Below the pieces are notes generated by a model. It was not told the DNA's origin and searched no databases. It was given only the letters and a program-made list of their open reading frames with translations. 64,000 nucleotides of DNA. It comes from an uncultured Lachnospiraceae bacterium. GTDB taxonomy: Bacteria; Bacillota; Clostridia; Lachnospirales; Lachnospiraceae. The position numbers were made by a program, and so were the translations under genes. Of this stretch, positions 1-9,408 are shown one piece after another (within the stretch, counting starts at the first letter, position 1; every line of letters starts with the position of its first letter). Location: positions 333,503 through 397,502 of the forward strand of contig CAJURQ010000001.1 of NCBI GenBank assembly GCA_910588955.1, in the 5' to 3' direction.

Positions 1-311
1 TCAATCTGTTTCGGCAGAGGAAGCTGCACGAGAATGCCGTTCACCTCTTCCTTGGCATTCAATTCCCGAATCAGGGAGAGAAGCTCCTCCTGTGTCGTAT
101 CCTCCGCAAGCTCATAGGCAAGGGACTCAATCCCCACATAGGTGCATGCCTTCTTTTTATTCCCTACATAGACGCTGGACGCGGGGTCATTCCCCACCTG
201 TATCACCGCAAGGCACACTTTTTTCCCCTGCGCGGCGAGCGCTGCAACCTGTTCTTTCACCTCGTCCTTAATCTGCGCCGAAATCGCTTTTCCGTCAATT
301 ATCTGTGGCAT
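1..311 (-). CDS. folD: FolD bifunctional methylene-THF dehydrogenase/cyclohydrolase (N-terminal part; gene runs off the window)
   Basis: Reading the minus strand from the ATG at 311 gives about 103 residues beginning MPQIIDGKAISAQIKDEV and including the FolD catalytic-domain signatures ASSVYVGNKKKAC and GILVQLPLP. FolD interconverts 5,10-methylene-THF and 10-formyl-THF in the cytosol. The C-terminal NAD(P)-binding half lies beyond base 1. A strong ribosome site (TAAGGAGGGA) sits just upstream of the ATG. The gene follows fhs, the previous step of the same one-carbon pathway, separated by about 150 bases filled with hairpins. Family identity is clear from the motifs; only the N-terminal third is visible. 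Confidence 0.95.
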   Translation of the reverse strand, partial: MPQIIDGKAISAQIKDEVKEQVAALAAQGKKVCLAVIQVGNDPASSVYVGNKKKACTYVGIESLAYELAEDTTQEELLSLIRELNAKEEVNGILVQLPLPKQI

Positions 312-347
312 ATTTCCCTCCTTAAGGAGCACTTTGTGCGACGCGGC

Positions 348-446
348 GACGCAAATCTCAAATTTGCGTCTGCCATCAAGGCAATTTGTGATGCTCCTTC
401 GCAAATTGCCGTTCAAAAAATCAGCACATCAGTGGGATTTTTTGAA
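348..446. repeat. Three consecutive hairpins between fhs and folD
   Basis: Three perfect inverted repeats lie in tandem in the fhs-folD spacer: GACGCAAAT/ATTTGCGTC (348-356 and 362-370), GCAATTTG/CAAATTGC (381-388 and 402-409) and TTCAAAAAATC/GATTTTTTGAA (412-422 and 436-446). The third resembles a bidirectional terminator with A/T-tract arms. The first two lack a trailing U-tract. They could cause partial termination, processing or stabilisation of the fhs-folD transcript; this role is inferred. Confidence 0.6.
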
Positions 447-463
447 CACATCATCCCTTTCTC

Positions 464-2134
464 TCAAAACAGTCCTACAATCTTCCCGTCGTCGTCCACA
501 TCAATCCTGTATGCCGCCGGGTTTTTAGGCAGTCCCGGCATAGTCATCACGTCGCCCGTCAGCGCCACCACAAAGCCCGCGCCTGCCGATACGTAGACTT
601 CCCGCACGTGCATCTCGAAACCGACAGGGCGTCCCAAAAGCTTCGGGTCGTCCGAGAGCGAATACTGCGTCTTCGCAATACAGACGGGCAGTCTCCCGAA
701 CCCTGCATTCTCCAGCTTTTCAAGCTGCTTTTTCGCCGCAGCCGTGTAGGTTACGCCGCCCGCGCCGTAAATCTCCGACGCTACCGTATGGATCTTTTCT
801 GTCAGCGACAGTTCGTCCTCATAGAGCGGTTCAAAGAAGCTTCTCTTATGTTCCAGCGTGTCGAGCACCTGGCATGCAAGCGCCTCTCCACCTTCCCCGC
901 CTTTCTCCCAGACTTCCGCAAGAGAGAACGCGCAGTCCCTGTCCTCACAGAACTTCTGCACATAGTCGATCTCTTCCTGTGTGTCCGAAGCGAAGGCATT
1001 CAGCGCAACCACAATTGGCACCCCGTATTTATGAATATTCGAGATATGCTTCTCCAAATTTACGATGCCTGCCTGCAGCGCTTTCATATCCTTTCTGGAC
1101 AAGTCCTCCTTCGCCACGCCGCCGTTATATTTAAGCGCCCGTATGGTGGCAACAAGCACCACCGCGTCCGGCTTCAAATCCGCCATCCGGCACTTGATAT
1201 CGAAGAATTTCTCCGCACCCAGATCCGCGCCGAAGCCCGCCTCCGTAATCACGTAATCCGCCATCTTAAGCGCGGTCTTCGTCGCCATCACGGAATTGCA
1301 GCCGTGGGCGATATTGGCGAAGGGACCGCCGTGCACGAGCGCAGGCGTGTGTTCCAGCGTCTGGATCAAATTCGGCTTCATGGCATCCTTTAAAAGCGCC
1401 GCCATGGCGCCAACTGCCTGCAGATCCTTCGCTGTCACAGGATCGCCGGAATAATCGTATGCCACGATGATCCGCGACAGACGATCCTTCAAATCCTTAA
1501 AATCCGATGCCAAACAGAGAATCGCCATGATCTCCGATGCCACGGTGATGATAAAGTGGTCCTCCCGCACCATACCGTTCGCCTTGCCGCCCATACCGAT
1601 CACGATATTGCGAAGCGCCCGGTCGTTCATGTCGAGACACCGTTTCCACACGATCTGTCTGGGATCGATCCGTAGCAGATTTCCCTGCTGGATGTGATTG
1701 TCCAGCAGCGCCGCCAGCAGGTTGTTCGCGGCGGTAATCGCATGAAAATCACCCGTAAAGTGGAGATTCAAGTCCTCCATCGGCACGACTTGGGAATAAC
1801 CGCCGCCCGCCGCACCGCCCTTGATACCGAAGCACGGTCCGAGAGAAGGCTCACGCAGGGCAATGACAGCCTTTTTCCCCAATCTGGCAAAAGCCTGCCC
1901 AAGTCCCACGGTGATCGTAGTCTTCCCCTCCCCAGCCGGGGTGGGATTGATCGCCGTCACCAAAACCAGCCTCCCTTCCGGGTTCTTTTTGAGCTTCTCT
2001 ATGTATTCTTCCGAAAGCTTCGCCTTATATTTGCCGTAAACCTCCAGATCTTCCTGTTCGATACCGATTTGCCGCGCCACCTCCGTGATCGGGATCAGTT
2101 CCGCCGCCTGCGCGATTTCAATGTCAGTCTTCAT
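464..2134 (-). CDS. fhs: Formate-tetrahydrofolate ligase
   Basis: The 556-residue product ligates formate to THF using ATP to give 10-formyl-THF, the entry step of the methyl branch of one-carbon metabolism. Family signatures include the P-loop-like NPTPAGEGKTT, then EPSLGPCFGIKGGAAGGGY, the FTGDFHAI segment and the C-terminal TGDVMTMPGLPKNPAA. Length equals the family norm. The start is placed at MKTDIEIAQ rather than at a codon eight residues upstream, because GGAGGAAATT immediately precedes this ATG. That ribosome site and start lie inside the last codons of the ftsK-like gene (11-base overlap), so translation is probably coupled. folD follows downstream. Confidence 0.97.
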   Translation of the reverse strand: MKTDIEIAQAAELIPITEVARQIGIEQEDLEVYGKYKAKLSEEYIEKLKKNPEGRLVLVTAINPTPAGEGKTTITVGLGQAFARLGKKAVIALREPSLGPCFGIKGGAAGGGYSQVVPMEDLNLHFTGDFHAITAANNLLAALLDNHIQQGNLLRIDPRQIVWKRCLDMNDRALRNIVIGMGGKANGMVREDHFIITVASEIMAILCLASDFKDLKDRLSRIIVAYDYSGDPVTAKDLQAVGAMAALLKDAMKPNLIQTLEHTPALVHGGPFANIAHGCNSVMATKTALKMADYVITEAGFGADLGAEKFFDIKCRMADLKPDAVVLVATIRALKYNGGVAKEDLSRKDMKALQAGIVNLEKHISNIHKYGVPIVVALNAFASDTQEEIDYVQKFCEDRDCAFSLAEVWEKGGEGGEALACQVLDTLEHKRSFFEPLYEDELSLTEKIHTVASEIYGAGGVTYTAAAKKQLEKLENAGFGRLPVCIAKTQYSLSDDPKLLGRPVGFEMHVREVYVSAGAGFVVALTGDVMTMPGLPKNPAAYRIDVDDDGKIVGLF

Positions 2135-4778
2135 AATTTCCTCCAAGAATCTGTTCAAACTCCGCTGCGCTCATCAAAATCTTACGCGGCTTGGTCCCCT
2201 CTTCCTCGCCTACAACCCCTGCGTCGCAGAGCTGATCCATAATGCGCGCCGCACGGTTAAATCCGATCTTAAACATACGTTGGAGCATACCGATGGAAGC
2301 CTTATCCTTCTCGATGATAAACCGCCCCGCCTCCGCAAAGTACTCGTCGTACTCTGAATCCGCGTCGCCGGCACCGCCAGGCGTCCCACCCGTTCCGGAT
2401 TCAACGGCGATGTTGTTGATCTGCTCCTCCACAGCCTCGTCAGCCGCACTCTCCGGCGCATAGTCCTTCAAAAAATCCACCACGTTTGAAACCTCATCGT
2501 CGGAGACGAAAGGTCCCTGTATACGCGCCGGTTTCGGATAACCCTGCGGGTAAAAGAGCATATCACCCTTGCCGAGAAGCTTCTCCGCCCCCACCATATC
2601 CAGAATGGTGCGGGAATCCACGCCGCTTGACACCGCAAAGGCAACGCGGCTCGGCATATTCGCCTTGATCAAGCCCGTAATAACGTCTACAGAAGGGCGC
2701 TGTGTCGCTATGATGAGATGGATGCCGCATGCCCTCGCAAGCTGTGCCAGACGACAGATGGACTCCTCCACCTCCCCCGGCGACACCATCATCAGATCCG
2801 CCAGCTCGTCCACGATAATCAAAATCTGCGGCATCTTATCCGGCGCTTCGGGATCGCCCGACGATCGCATACTCTCCACTTTTTTATTATAACCCTTCAG
2901 ATCCCTCACGTTGAGATCCGCAAACTTCTTATAGCGTTCCGTCATCTCGGCAACACCCCAGTGCAGCGCCGCAGCCGCTTTTTTCGGATCCGTCACCACG
3001 GGGATCAGCAAGTGCGGAATGCCGTTGTAAACGCTAAGTTCCACGACCTTTGGATCGATCATAATCATCTTCACGTCATCCGGGTGCGCCTTAAACAAAA
3101 TACCCATGATGATCGTATTGATGCAGACGGATTTACCCGACCCGGTCGCGCCCGCGATCAGAAGATGGGGCATTTTCGCAATATCCGCAAGCACGGTCTT
3201 TCCGCCAATATCCTTACCGACAGCAAAGATCAGATTCGCAGGGAATTTGTCAAACTCCGGCGATTCCACGAGATCGCGGAAAGGCACCGCCGTATTTTCC
3301 TTGTTCGGCACCTCGATGCCCACCGCCGCTTTCCCGGGAATGGGCGCCTCGATACGAATGTCTGTGGCGGCAAGATTCAGCTTGATATCGTCGGCAAGCC
3401 CGACAATCTTGCTGACCTTGACGCCCTGCTCCGGCTGCAGCTCGTAGCGGGTAACGGAAGGTCCCCTGCTGTACTGCGTGACACTCACCTTCACGCCAAA
3501 ATTGCCGAGAATCTGTTCCAGACGTTCCGCCGTCTCCTTCAGCTCCCTGTCGGAATCCGAGCCCTTCTTTGTCTTTCGCGGCGCGAGAAGATCCAGAGAC
3601 GGGAAGCGGTAACGGTCCTTCCCACTCTTTCCGGAGAAAACTGCCGCCTCTCCCGACTGTTTTGCCGGACGGCTCACCGCTGCCGGGCGTGTCCTGCCGC
3701 TTGAAACTGCCATCTGGTTGCCCGTCATGGGCTGATAGGAGTCCATCGGTTTTTTCGGATGTACCGGCTCAGTTTCTATCTCCTGCTCAGGCTCCTCCTC
3801 GCTGACGCGGATCTCGTCAAGCTCGTCCGACTCCTGTTCTATGTAATGGTAAGAATGCTGTTCCCGCGCTCTTACCGGCGTCTGTTCTTCCATCTCCTCA
3901 TCGTCATAATTTAGCGTGATCTCATGGATATCATCCCGCACCTTCTCTACAGCCGCTTTTTCCGGTTCTCTGCCAAGCGCCGTATCTAACATGACACCGG
4001 ACACTTTCTTGTCCATGCGCAGGAGCTTTTCATTTTCCAGTTCTTCCTCCCGCTGTCTGCGCTCCTTCGCCTCGCGCTCCCGTCTCTCCGACTGCTCCTC
4101 ACGGCGCTTCGCCGCCCGCTCCCTGCGGTAAGCCGCATCCTCTCTGGATCGCTCGTACACCTTTCGCCCGCCTGCCGCCACACCGCCGATAAAGGACTTC
4201 TCCGTGACGATCACCAGACAAATAATGCCGAGCACCAGAATCAACAGTACCGTTCCAACCGTGCCAAGAAACTTGCATGACAGATAGGCGAGCGATCCTG
4301 CAAGAATGCCGCCGCCCTTATGTCCCTCGCTGCAGCGGGCATAAATGTCCGCGATCTGGTAACTTTCCGCCTCCGCAGGATTCGTGCTGAAAAACTCAAA
4401 CGCCATCCCCAGAAGAAGGACAAAAACAATACCCGCCGCCAATTTTCTCGTGGCAATATGATTCCCCACGTTTAACATACCGAAAGCGATCATCAAAAAG
4501 ATAATGACCGGCGCCACATAAGCAAGCAGTCCGAAAACGCCGAACATGATACTGCTCACCACATCGCCGAACTTACCGACGACGCCAAAATTACACAAAA
4601 ATAAAATAAGGGCGAGAGCCGCCAGCACAATCAGCAGAATTTCATTTCTGACTGCCGGGTCCATAGGCGCATCCTGCCTCGCGCTCCGGGACTTTGCCCT
4701 GGAAGACGCCGCCCCCGCCCTGCTTCTGTCCGTATTCTTTTTCTTCGCGGATGACCCTCTCGTACCCTGAGCCGCCAT
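2124..4778 (-). CDS. DNA translocase of the FtsK/SpoIIIE family
   Basis: The product is about 884 residues. Four to five hydrophobic segments occupy roughly residues 45-190, then a charged, Glu/Arg-rich linker (about 200-430), then the RecA-like motor with Walker A (GATGSGKS) and Walker B (LIIVDELADLMM), and finally the gamma winged-helix (around FNRAARIMDQL) that reads orienting DNA sequences. Such proteins pump DNA through the septum in division or sporulation. The start is set at MAAQGTRGS because GGAGGCAGTT precedes it. Neighbour tepA is the same as beside B. subtilis spoIIIE, favouring a SpoIIIE-type role, but sequence alone does not separate FtsK from SpoIIIE. Confidence 0.94.
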   Translation of the reverse strand: MAAQGTRGSSAKKKNTDRSRAGAASSRAKSRSARQDAPMDPAVRNEILLIVLAALALILFLCNFGVVGKFGDVVSSIMFGVFGLLAYVAPVIIFLMIAFGMLNVGNHIATRKLAAGIVFVLLLGMAFEFFSTNPAEAESYQIADIYARCSEGHKGGGILAGSLAYLSCKFLGTVGTVLLILVLGIICLVIVTEKSFIGGVAAGGRKVYERSREDAAYRRERAAKRREEQSERREREAKERRQREEELENEKLLRMDKKVSGVMLDTALGREPEKAAVEKVRDDIHEITLNYDDEEMEEQTPVRAREQHSYHYIEQESDELDEIRVSEEEPEQEIETEPVHPKKPMDSYQPMTGNQMAVSSGRTRPAAVSRPAKQSGEAAVFSGKSGKDRYRFPSLDLLAPRKTKKGSDSDRELKETAERLEQILGNFGVKVSVTQYSRGPSVTRYELQPEQGVKVSKIVGLADDIKLNLAATDIRIEAPIPGKAAVGIEVPNKENTAVPFRDLVESPEFDKFPANLIFAVGKDIGGKTVLADIAKMPHLLIAGATGSGKSVCINTIIMGILFKAHPDDVKMIMIDPKVVELSVYNGIPHLLIPVVTDPKKAAAALHWGVAEMTERYKKFADLNVRDLKGYNKKVESMRSSGDPEAPDKMPQILIIVDELADLMMVSPGEVEESICRLAQLARACGIHLIIATQRPSVDVITGLIKANMPSRVAFAVSSGVDSRTILDMVGAEKLLGKGDMLFYPQGYPKPARIQGPFVSDDEVSNVVDFLKDYAPESAADEAVEEQINNIAVESGTGGTPGGAGDADSEYDEYFAEAGRFIIEKDKASIGMLQRMFKIGFNRAARIMDQLCDAGVVGEEEGTKPRKILMSAAEFEQILGGNYED

Positions 4779-4862
4779 AACTGCCTCCAACATGATTCTA
4801 TAAATTCATAAAACCCAAAACACCGATTCTAGTATAGCATCTTCCCTTTGGCTTGTCATCCC

Positions 4863-5612
4863 TTATTTTGTATCTGTCCTTTTCTTTTCTACCATATCAT
4901 GAAGTTTTCCGATGGCATTGCTGATGCCGCCCACTTCGCAGATGATGCCCTCCTCAACCGCTTCTCTCCCCACAAGAACAGTCCCAACATCCTTTGTCAG
5001 CATCCCCGTCTCCATCATCAGCTCCTCTAAACGAGGCTTCGGAATTTTACAGTGCTCGCAGACAAACCCGGTGATGCGGTTCTGTATCTGCTTGAAATAA
5101 TCGAAAGTCTGCTGGACGCCAATCACCATGCCGCTCAGGCGCACCGGGTGGATCACCATAGTTCCCGTCGGTACGATATAGGAATAATCGGTACTCACCG
5201 CAATCGGCACGCCGATAGAGTGGCTTCCGCCAAGCACAAGGGAAACCGTCGGCTTGCTTAAGGACGCAATCATCTCCGCAATGGCAAGCCCCGCCTCCAC
5301 GTCGCCGCCCATAGTATTTAGAAGAATCAGCACCCCGTCCACCTCTCCGCTGTCCTCGATCGCCGCAAGCTGGGGAAGAATATGCTCATATTTGGTCGTC
5401 TTCGCATTGCTGCTTAAGTTGTCGTGCCCCTCAATTTCCCCGATGATTGTGAGCAGATGGATTTTGTGGTGCAGCGCGTTCTCATCAAGCGTCACCTGCC
5501 CTACCTTCTCAATTCGTTCATCTTTCTGCTTCTCGTTCTCCCGCTTTTTCTCCTTCTCGTTTTCGTCCTTGTTCCGGGCATTTTTATTTTTCGTGTCCTT
5601 ATTGTTTCCCAT
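4863..5612 (-). CDS. tepA: ClpP-like serine protease of the TepA type
   Basis: This 249-residue protein has a very charged Lys/Glu/Asn N-terminus (about 40 residues) and a ClpP/crotonase-fold core. Visible core elements are the LLNTMGGDVEAGLAIAEMI strand-helix, the catalytic serine segment GGSHSIGVP and the histidine segment GTMVIHPVRLSG. TepA-type proteins resemble ClpP but are not the housekeeping subunit; the B. subtilis homologue was described as a translocation-enhancing peptidase. AAGGAG lies seven bases before the ATG. It precedes the ftsK/spoIIIE gene by 84 bases, a synteny known from Bacilli, and supports the assignment. Confidence 0.85.
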   Translation of the reverse strand: MGNNKDTKNKNARNKDENEKEKKRENEKQKDERIEKVGQVTLDENALHHKIHLLTIIGEIEGHDNLSSNAKTTKYEHILPQLAAIEDSGEVDGVLILLNTMGGDVEAGLAIAEMIASLSKPTVSLVLGGSHSIGVPIAVSTDYSYIVPTGTMVIHPVRLSGMVIGVQQTFDYFKQIQNRITGFVCEHCKIPKPRLEELMMETGMLTKDVGTVLVGREAVEEGIICEVGGISNAIGKLHDMVEKKRTDTK

Positions 5613-5631
5613 GCATGTGCTCCTTTCCTCT

Positions 5632-5771
5632 GTCTCTGCTTATATGCGCATAAGCAGACTCGAGATACTACGTATCTCTCGTTCGCGTTGCTCACCGTAA
5701 ACCGTCATAGACAGTCTTGTATGCAAGCATACATCCTGTCTATGACGTTTTCCGTCTCTGCTTATGCGCGC
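5632..5771. repeat. Palindrome-rich intergenic repeat cluster
   Basis: Three hairpins follow one another between the 5859-7364 gene and tepA. They are TCTGCTTAT/ATAAGCAGA (5635-5658), GAGATAC/GTATCTC (5662-5678) followed by CTCGTTCGCG (5678-5687), and the 11-base arms GTCATAGACAG/CTGTCTATGAC (5704-5746), which enclose GTATGC/GCATAC. The first arm reappears as a partial direct copy, GTCTCTGCTTATGCGC, at 5754. The hairpin-plus-CTCGTTCGCG module also occurs at 55182-55213. This looks like a dispersed non-coding repeat; no protein is encoded. Confidence 0.6.
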
Positions 5772-5774
5772 AAA

Positions 5775-5801
5775 AAGAGAGAGCCTGTTTGACTCTCTCT
5801 T
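5775..5801 (-). terminator. Rho-independent terminator after the membrane-protein gene
   Basis: On the minus strand a nine-base stem AAGAGAGAG/CTCTCTCTT with a nine-base loop is followed by a run of T (TTTTTG). It lies about 60 bases after the stop of the 5859-7364 gene and ends the CNNM-yebC-metY operon. Confidence 0.8.
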
Positions 5802-5858
5802 AGTATGACGCATATATGAAATAATATAAGTTACGCGATAAAACTGTTCAAAATGATC

Positions 5859-7364
5859 TCAAAAATCGAAATCATCCCCCGCGGCAACTTCCAACTGATA
5901 GTGCATATCCGCCTCAGCCACCTCAAAATCGTAATCCATTTCCCGCTTCACATGCTTTTTCGGAAGCGGCAGGGGATTCTCGATAAAACGCGGTTTCTCC
6001 GCCGGTGCCGCCGCTGCAGGTTCCGCCGGAACGGATGCCGCCACCGGCTCTGCCGCCGCAGGAATGGGCTCTGCCGCCGCGTTGATTTCCTCAATCTTCT
6101 CCTGCAAAACTTCCACCTGTCCGCCAAACACCGCATTCTTCAAACCAAGCGCCGCCATCACACTCCATAAAAACAGCGCCACGCCGCCAAACCCTACAAT
6201 GCTGAAATCAAACATGAAAACCGGCGTCACAAAAATACAGGGCAGCAGCCACAAAGAAAAATCCTGTTCGCGTCTTACCCTTATAAACTCAAAGCCCAAA
6301 AAAGAGGCAAAGAGAAAAAGAACGGCAAAAAAGAGATACGCATTCCCGATCACACTGAATGTCCTCGCCCCCATTCCCCAAGACAAATAGGGCGAGCGCC
6401 AAGACATCCACCCCTGACGAAACCCGACGCCGCTCACAGAAGCGTCAATCCCAATCGCGCTCAAGAATCCCGCAGCGCTGCCCGCCAATATCAGAAGCAT
6501 ACTTCCGATCATACGTTTTCGGCTGCCGCCTTCGCCCATTTTTCCCGTAAAAAATCCCGGCAGGAACAGGAAGAGAATCGCCATGCCGCAGTCCAGATAG
6601 CAAAAAACGCCTAAAACAACGCCAAGAAACACCGCTCCCGGCAGACCGCCGAAACCGCCCTTCCCGGAAAGCGCCGCCTTCAAAAAAACGAACAAAAGAC
6701 AAAGCCCTGCGGCAAGAACCGCAAGCAGCATGCATTCCGGATCGATCAGATATATTTTACGGATAAACGCGTCGGAAAACGACAACAATAAAAGCACTGT
6801 ACACGCCGCAAATCTGCCCGCCGCTTTTCTCACCGCAAGATAGATAAGCAGAAGGGTCAGCATCTGCAAAAAAATCTGGAACAGCATCGCCGCCATCATA
6901 CTGTTTCCCAGAAAAGAAAAGACTACCCGGAGGCAGCGCACGAACAGATCGCTCAACCCGTGCGCAAGAGCCGGACTGTCCGCTCCCGCCCTCACAACCG
7001 CCATTTCATAATATTCTCCCGGCTCGAAGGAGGGCGACGCCTCATAGATCGATGCCATGAGAAGTCCCTCCTTCAATCTTACGATAAGACCGAATACAAA
7101 GGACACGGAAACTGCGAGGGACTCTGTCATAGCCGAAGTATGGGCTGAAACATGATATTTCTTCCGCATCGCCAAAGATATCTGGCGAATCCCCGGATAC
7201 AGACATAAAAGCAACGGAAAAGGCAGAAATGTGCCAAGCTTTGCAAGAGACGTTCCCACATAGAACACATAGATATGTTTCCCTACATAGGATAAAAGCA
7301 TCACGCAAAGCCCCGCGTAAATCGCCCATAGCACATAATCAAACCAAGTTTTCCGATAAGTCAT
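5859..7364 (-). CDS. Polytopic membrane protein, possibly glycosyltransferase-like
   Basis: The 501-residue product has roughly ten hydrophobic segments between residues 10 and 410, then a cytosol-like tail rich in Ala, Pro and Glu (repeats of the AAAEPxPAA type) ending in an acidic DDFDF. The alternation of long membrane helices with a loop carrying EPGEYYEMAVVRAGADSP recalls GT-C type glycosyltransferases or O-antigen-like proteins, but I see no certain catalytic motif, so function is left open. The ATG follows AGAAGGATAACACT and comes 15 bases after the metY stop, so it is the last gene of that operon. Confidence 0.6.
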   Translation of the reverse strand: MTYRKTWFDYVLWAIYAGLCVMLLSYVGKHIYVFYVGTSLAKLGTFLPFPLLLCLYPGIRQISLAMRKKYHVSAHTSAMTESLAVSVSFVFGLIVRLKEGLLMASIYEASPSFEPGEYYEMAVVRAGADSPALAHGLSDLFVRCLRVVFSFLGNSMMAAMLFQIFLQMLTLLLIYLAVRKAAGRFAACTVLLLLSFSDAFIRKIYLIDPECMLLAVLAAGLCLLFVFLKAALSGKGGFGGLPGAVFLGVVLGVFCYLDCGMAILFLFLPGFFTGKMGEGGSRKRMIGSMLLILAGSAAGFLSAIGIDASVSGVGFRQGWMSWRSPYLSWGMGARTFSVIGNAYLFFAVLFLFASFLGFEFIRVRREQDFSLWLLPCIFVTPVFMFDFSIVGFGGVALFLWSVMAALGLKNAVFGGQVEVLQEKIEEINAAAEPIPAAAEPVAASVPAEPAAAAPAEKPRFIENPLPLPKKHVKREMDYDFEVAEADMHYQLEVAAGDDFDF

Positions 7365-7379
7365 AGTGTTATCCTTCTC

Positions 7380-8651
7380 TTATAAAGCGGAGATCGCCTG
7401 CGCAAGATCCGCAATAATATCGTCGATATGCTCGAGCCCGACAGAAAGCCGGATCAGATCGGGCGCCACCCCCGCCTCTCTTAACTGCTCGTCATTCATC
7501 TGCCTATGCGTATGGCTCGCCGGGTGCAGGACGCTTGTCCTCGCGTCCGCCACATGGGTCACGATCGCCGCCAGTTCCAGACGATCCATCATTTTCGCGG
7601 CTGCTTCCCTGCCTCCCTTCAAACCGAAGGAAATGACGCCGCAAGTGCCCTTCGGCATATATTTCTGCGCCAGTTCGTAATATTTATTGCCCGGAAGTCC
7701 CGGATAATTCACCCACGCCACCTTATCATGGTTTTCCAAAAACTCTGCGCATTTCAGTGCGTTATAGCAGTGTCTCTCCATGCGCAGGGGAAGTGTTTCC
7801 AACCCAACATTCAACAAAAACGCATTCTGGGGAGACTGGATGGACCCGAGATCGCGCATCAACTGGCTCGTCGCCTTTGTGATATAAGCCGCCTTGCCGA
7901 ATTTCTCCGTATAAACAATACCGTGATAAGACTCGTCCGGCGTGCACAGCCCGGGAAACTTCTCCGGATGCGCCGTCCAGTCAAAATTGCCGGAATCCAC
8001 GATACAGCCGCCCACCGACATAGCATGCCCGTCCATGTATTTCGTGGTGGAATGAGTCACGATATCCGCACCCCACTGAAACGGGTTACAGTTGATCGGC
8101 GTGGCAAAGGTATTGTCCACAATGAGCGGCACCTGATGGGCATGCGCCAACGCCGCAAACTTCTCTATGTCAAGAACTACCAGCGCGGGATTCGCAATGG
8201 TTTCCGCAAACACACACTTCGTATTTTCCCGGAACGCTTTCTCCAGTTCCTCCGCCGGCGCATCGGGATCTACCACCGTGCACTCGATTCCCATCTTCTT
8301 CATGGTGCAGGTGATCAGGTTAAAACTGCCGCCGTAAACCGTGGAACTCATCACCACATGGTCGCCCGCCTCGCAGATGTTAAAGACGGCATAATAGTTC
8401 GCCGCCTGTCCGGAAGATGTGAGCATAGCCGCCACACCGCCCTCCAACTCACATATTTTCTGCGCCACACAGTCGTTCGTCGGATTCTGCAGCCGGGAAT
8501 AAAAATACCCGCTCTCTTCCAGATCAAAAAGCCGCCCCATGTGCTCGGAACTCTCATACTTAAAAGTCGTGCTCTGGTAGATCGGAAGCACCCGCGCCTC
8601 CCCGTTCTTCGGCTTCCACCCCGACTGTATGCAGATTGTCTCTTTCTTCAT
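7380..8651 (-). CDS. metY: O-acetylhomoserine sulfhydrylase / aminocarboxypropyltransferase
   Basis: A 423-residue PLP enzyme of the Cys/Met-metabolism family. The PLP lysine sits in HSTTKYMDGH near residue 205, preceded by the DNTFATP motif; the N-terminal QSTTFKYES and SRLQNPTND segments are typical of the MetY branch, and length fits it better than the roughly 380-residue MetB/MetC types. The reaction is O-acetylhomoserine plus sulfide to homocysteine, giving direct sulfhydrylation in methionine synthesis. It starts 11 bases after yebC with AGGAGAGAATGCG before the ATG. I see no SAM-responsive leader directly upstream, since it sits inside an operon. Methionine gamma-lyase activity cannot be excluded. 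Confidence 0.9.
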   Translation of the reverse strand: MKKETICIQSGWKPKNGEARVLPIYQSTTFKYESSEHMGRLFDLEESGYFYSRLQNPTNDCVAQKICELEGGVAAMLTSSGQAANYYAVFNICEAGDHVVMSSTVYGGSFNLITCTMKKMGIECTVVDPDAPAEELEKAFRENTKCVFAETIANPALVVLDIEKFAALAHAHQVPLIVDNTFATPINCNPFQWGADIVTHSTTKYMDGHAMSVGGCIVDSGNFDWTAHPEKFPGLCTPDESYHGIVYTEKFGKAAYITKATSQLMRDLGSIQSPQNAFLLNVGLETLPLRMERHCYNALKCAEFLENHDKVAWVNYPGLPGNKYYELAQKYMPKGTCGVISFGLKGGREAAAKMMDRLELAAIVTHVADARTSVLHPASHTHRQMNDEQLREAGVAPDLIRLSVGLEHIDDIIADLAQAISAL

Positions 8652-8662
8652 CGCATTCTCTC

Positions 8663-9391
8663 CTACTCATCCCAATTGTGGTATACCGCCTGCACGTCGT
8701 CGTCATCCTCCAAAAGATCCAGCGTCTTCTGCAGGTTCTTGATCGCGCCTTCGTCGGTCAGCTCCACCCATGTCTGCGGAATCATCGTCACCTCGGAGGA
8801 GATGGGCATTACCCCCGCCTCCTTGAGCGCCGCGTCCACCTCGCTCCACTGATCCGGGTCGGTATAAACCTCGTAGCTGTCCTCCTCCTCGGAGAAATCC
8901 TCCGCACCGGCGTCAAGCGCGGTCATCATCAGATCGTCCGCGTCCATTTCACACACTTCCTTGTCAATGATGATAAGACCCTTTTTGTCGAACATAAAGG
9001 AAACGCAGCCCTGTGTGCCGATGCTGCCGTTACCTTTGGTAAACGCGCTCCTCACATTGGCGGCTGTCCGGTTGGTATTGTCCGTCAGGGCGTCAACGAT
9101 GATAGCAACGCCGTTTGGACCGTAGCCCTCGTACGTGACATACTTATAATCCACGTTTCCGCCTTCTCCTGCCGCCTTTTTGATGCCCCTGTCAATGGTA
9201 TCGTTAGGCATATTGTTCGCCTTCGCCTTGGCGATGACCTGCGCCAGTTTAAAGTTATTCGCCGGATCCGGACCGCCCTCCTTCACCGCCACCGCAATTT
9301 CCCTGCCTATTATGGTGAAAATCTTACCCTTCGCCGCATCGTTCTTTTCTTTCTTGTGTTTGATATTTGCAAATTTTGAATGTCCTGACAT
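8663..9391 (-). CDS. yebC: YebC/PmpR family protein
   Basis: The 242-residue product starts with the hallmark MSGHSKFANIKHKK and contains the family segments GREIAVAVKEGG, PDPANNFKLA and YEGYGPNGVAIIV. It is full length. Members act as DNA-binding regulators (PmpR) or, for some paralogues, in relieving ribosome pausing at proline stretches; which applies here cannot be told. GGAGAGAG directly precedes the ATG. It lies between the CNNM gene (17 bases) and metY (11 bases), so it is co-transcribed. Confidence 0.95.
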   Translation of the reverse strand: MSGHSKFANIKHKKEKNDAAKGKIFTIIGREIAVAVKEGGPDPANNFKLAQVIAKAKANNMPNDTIDRGIKKAAGEGGNVDYKYVTYEGYGPNGVAIIVDALTDNTNRTAANVRSAFTKGNGSIGTQGCVSFMFDKKGLIIIDKEVCEMDADDLMMTALDAGAEDFSEEEDSYEVYTDPDQWSEVDAALKEAGVMPISSEVTMIPQTWVELTDEGAIKNLQKTLDLLEDDDDVQAVYHNWDE

Positions 9392-9408
9392 CTCTCTCCA
9401 TCCTTTCT

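Noticed and set aside
7506..8852. A 448-codon open frame antisense to metY
   Set aside because: Mirror of a conserved PLP enzyme; Arg/His-rich and without domain signatures.
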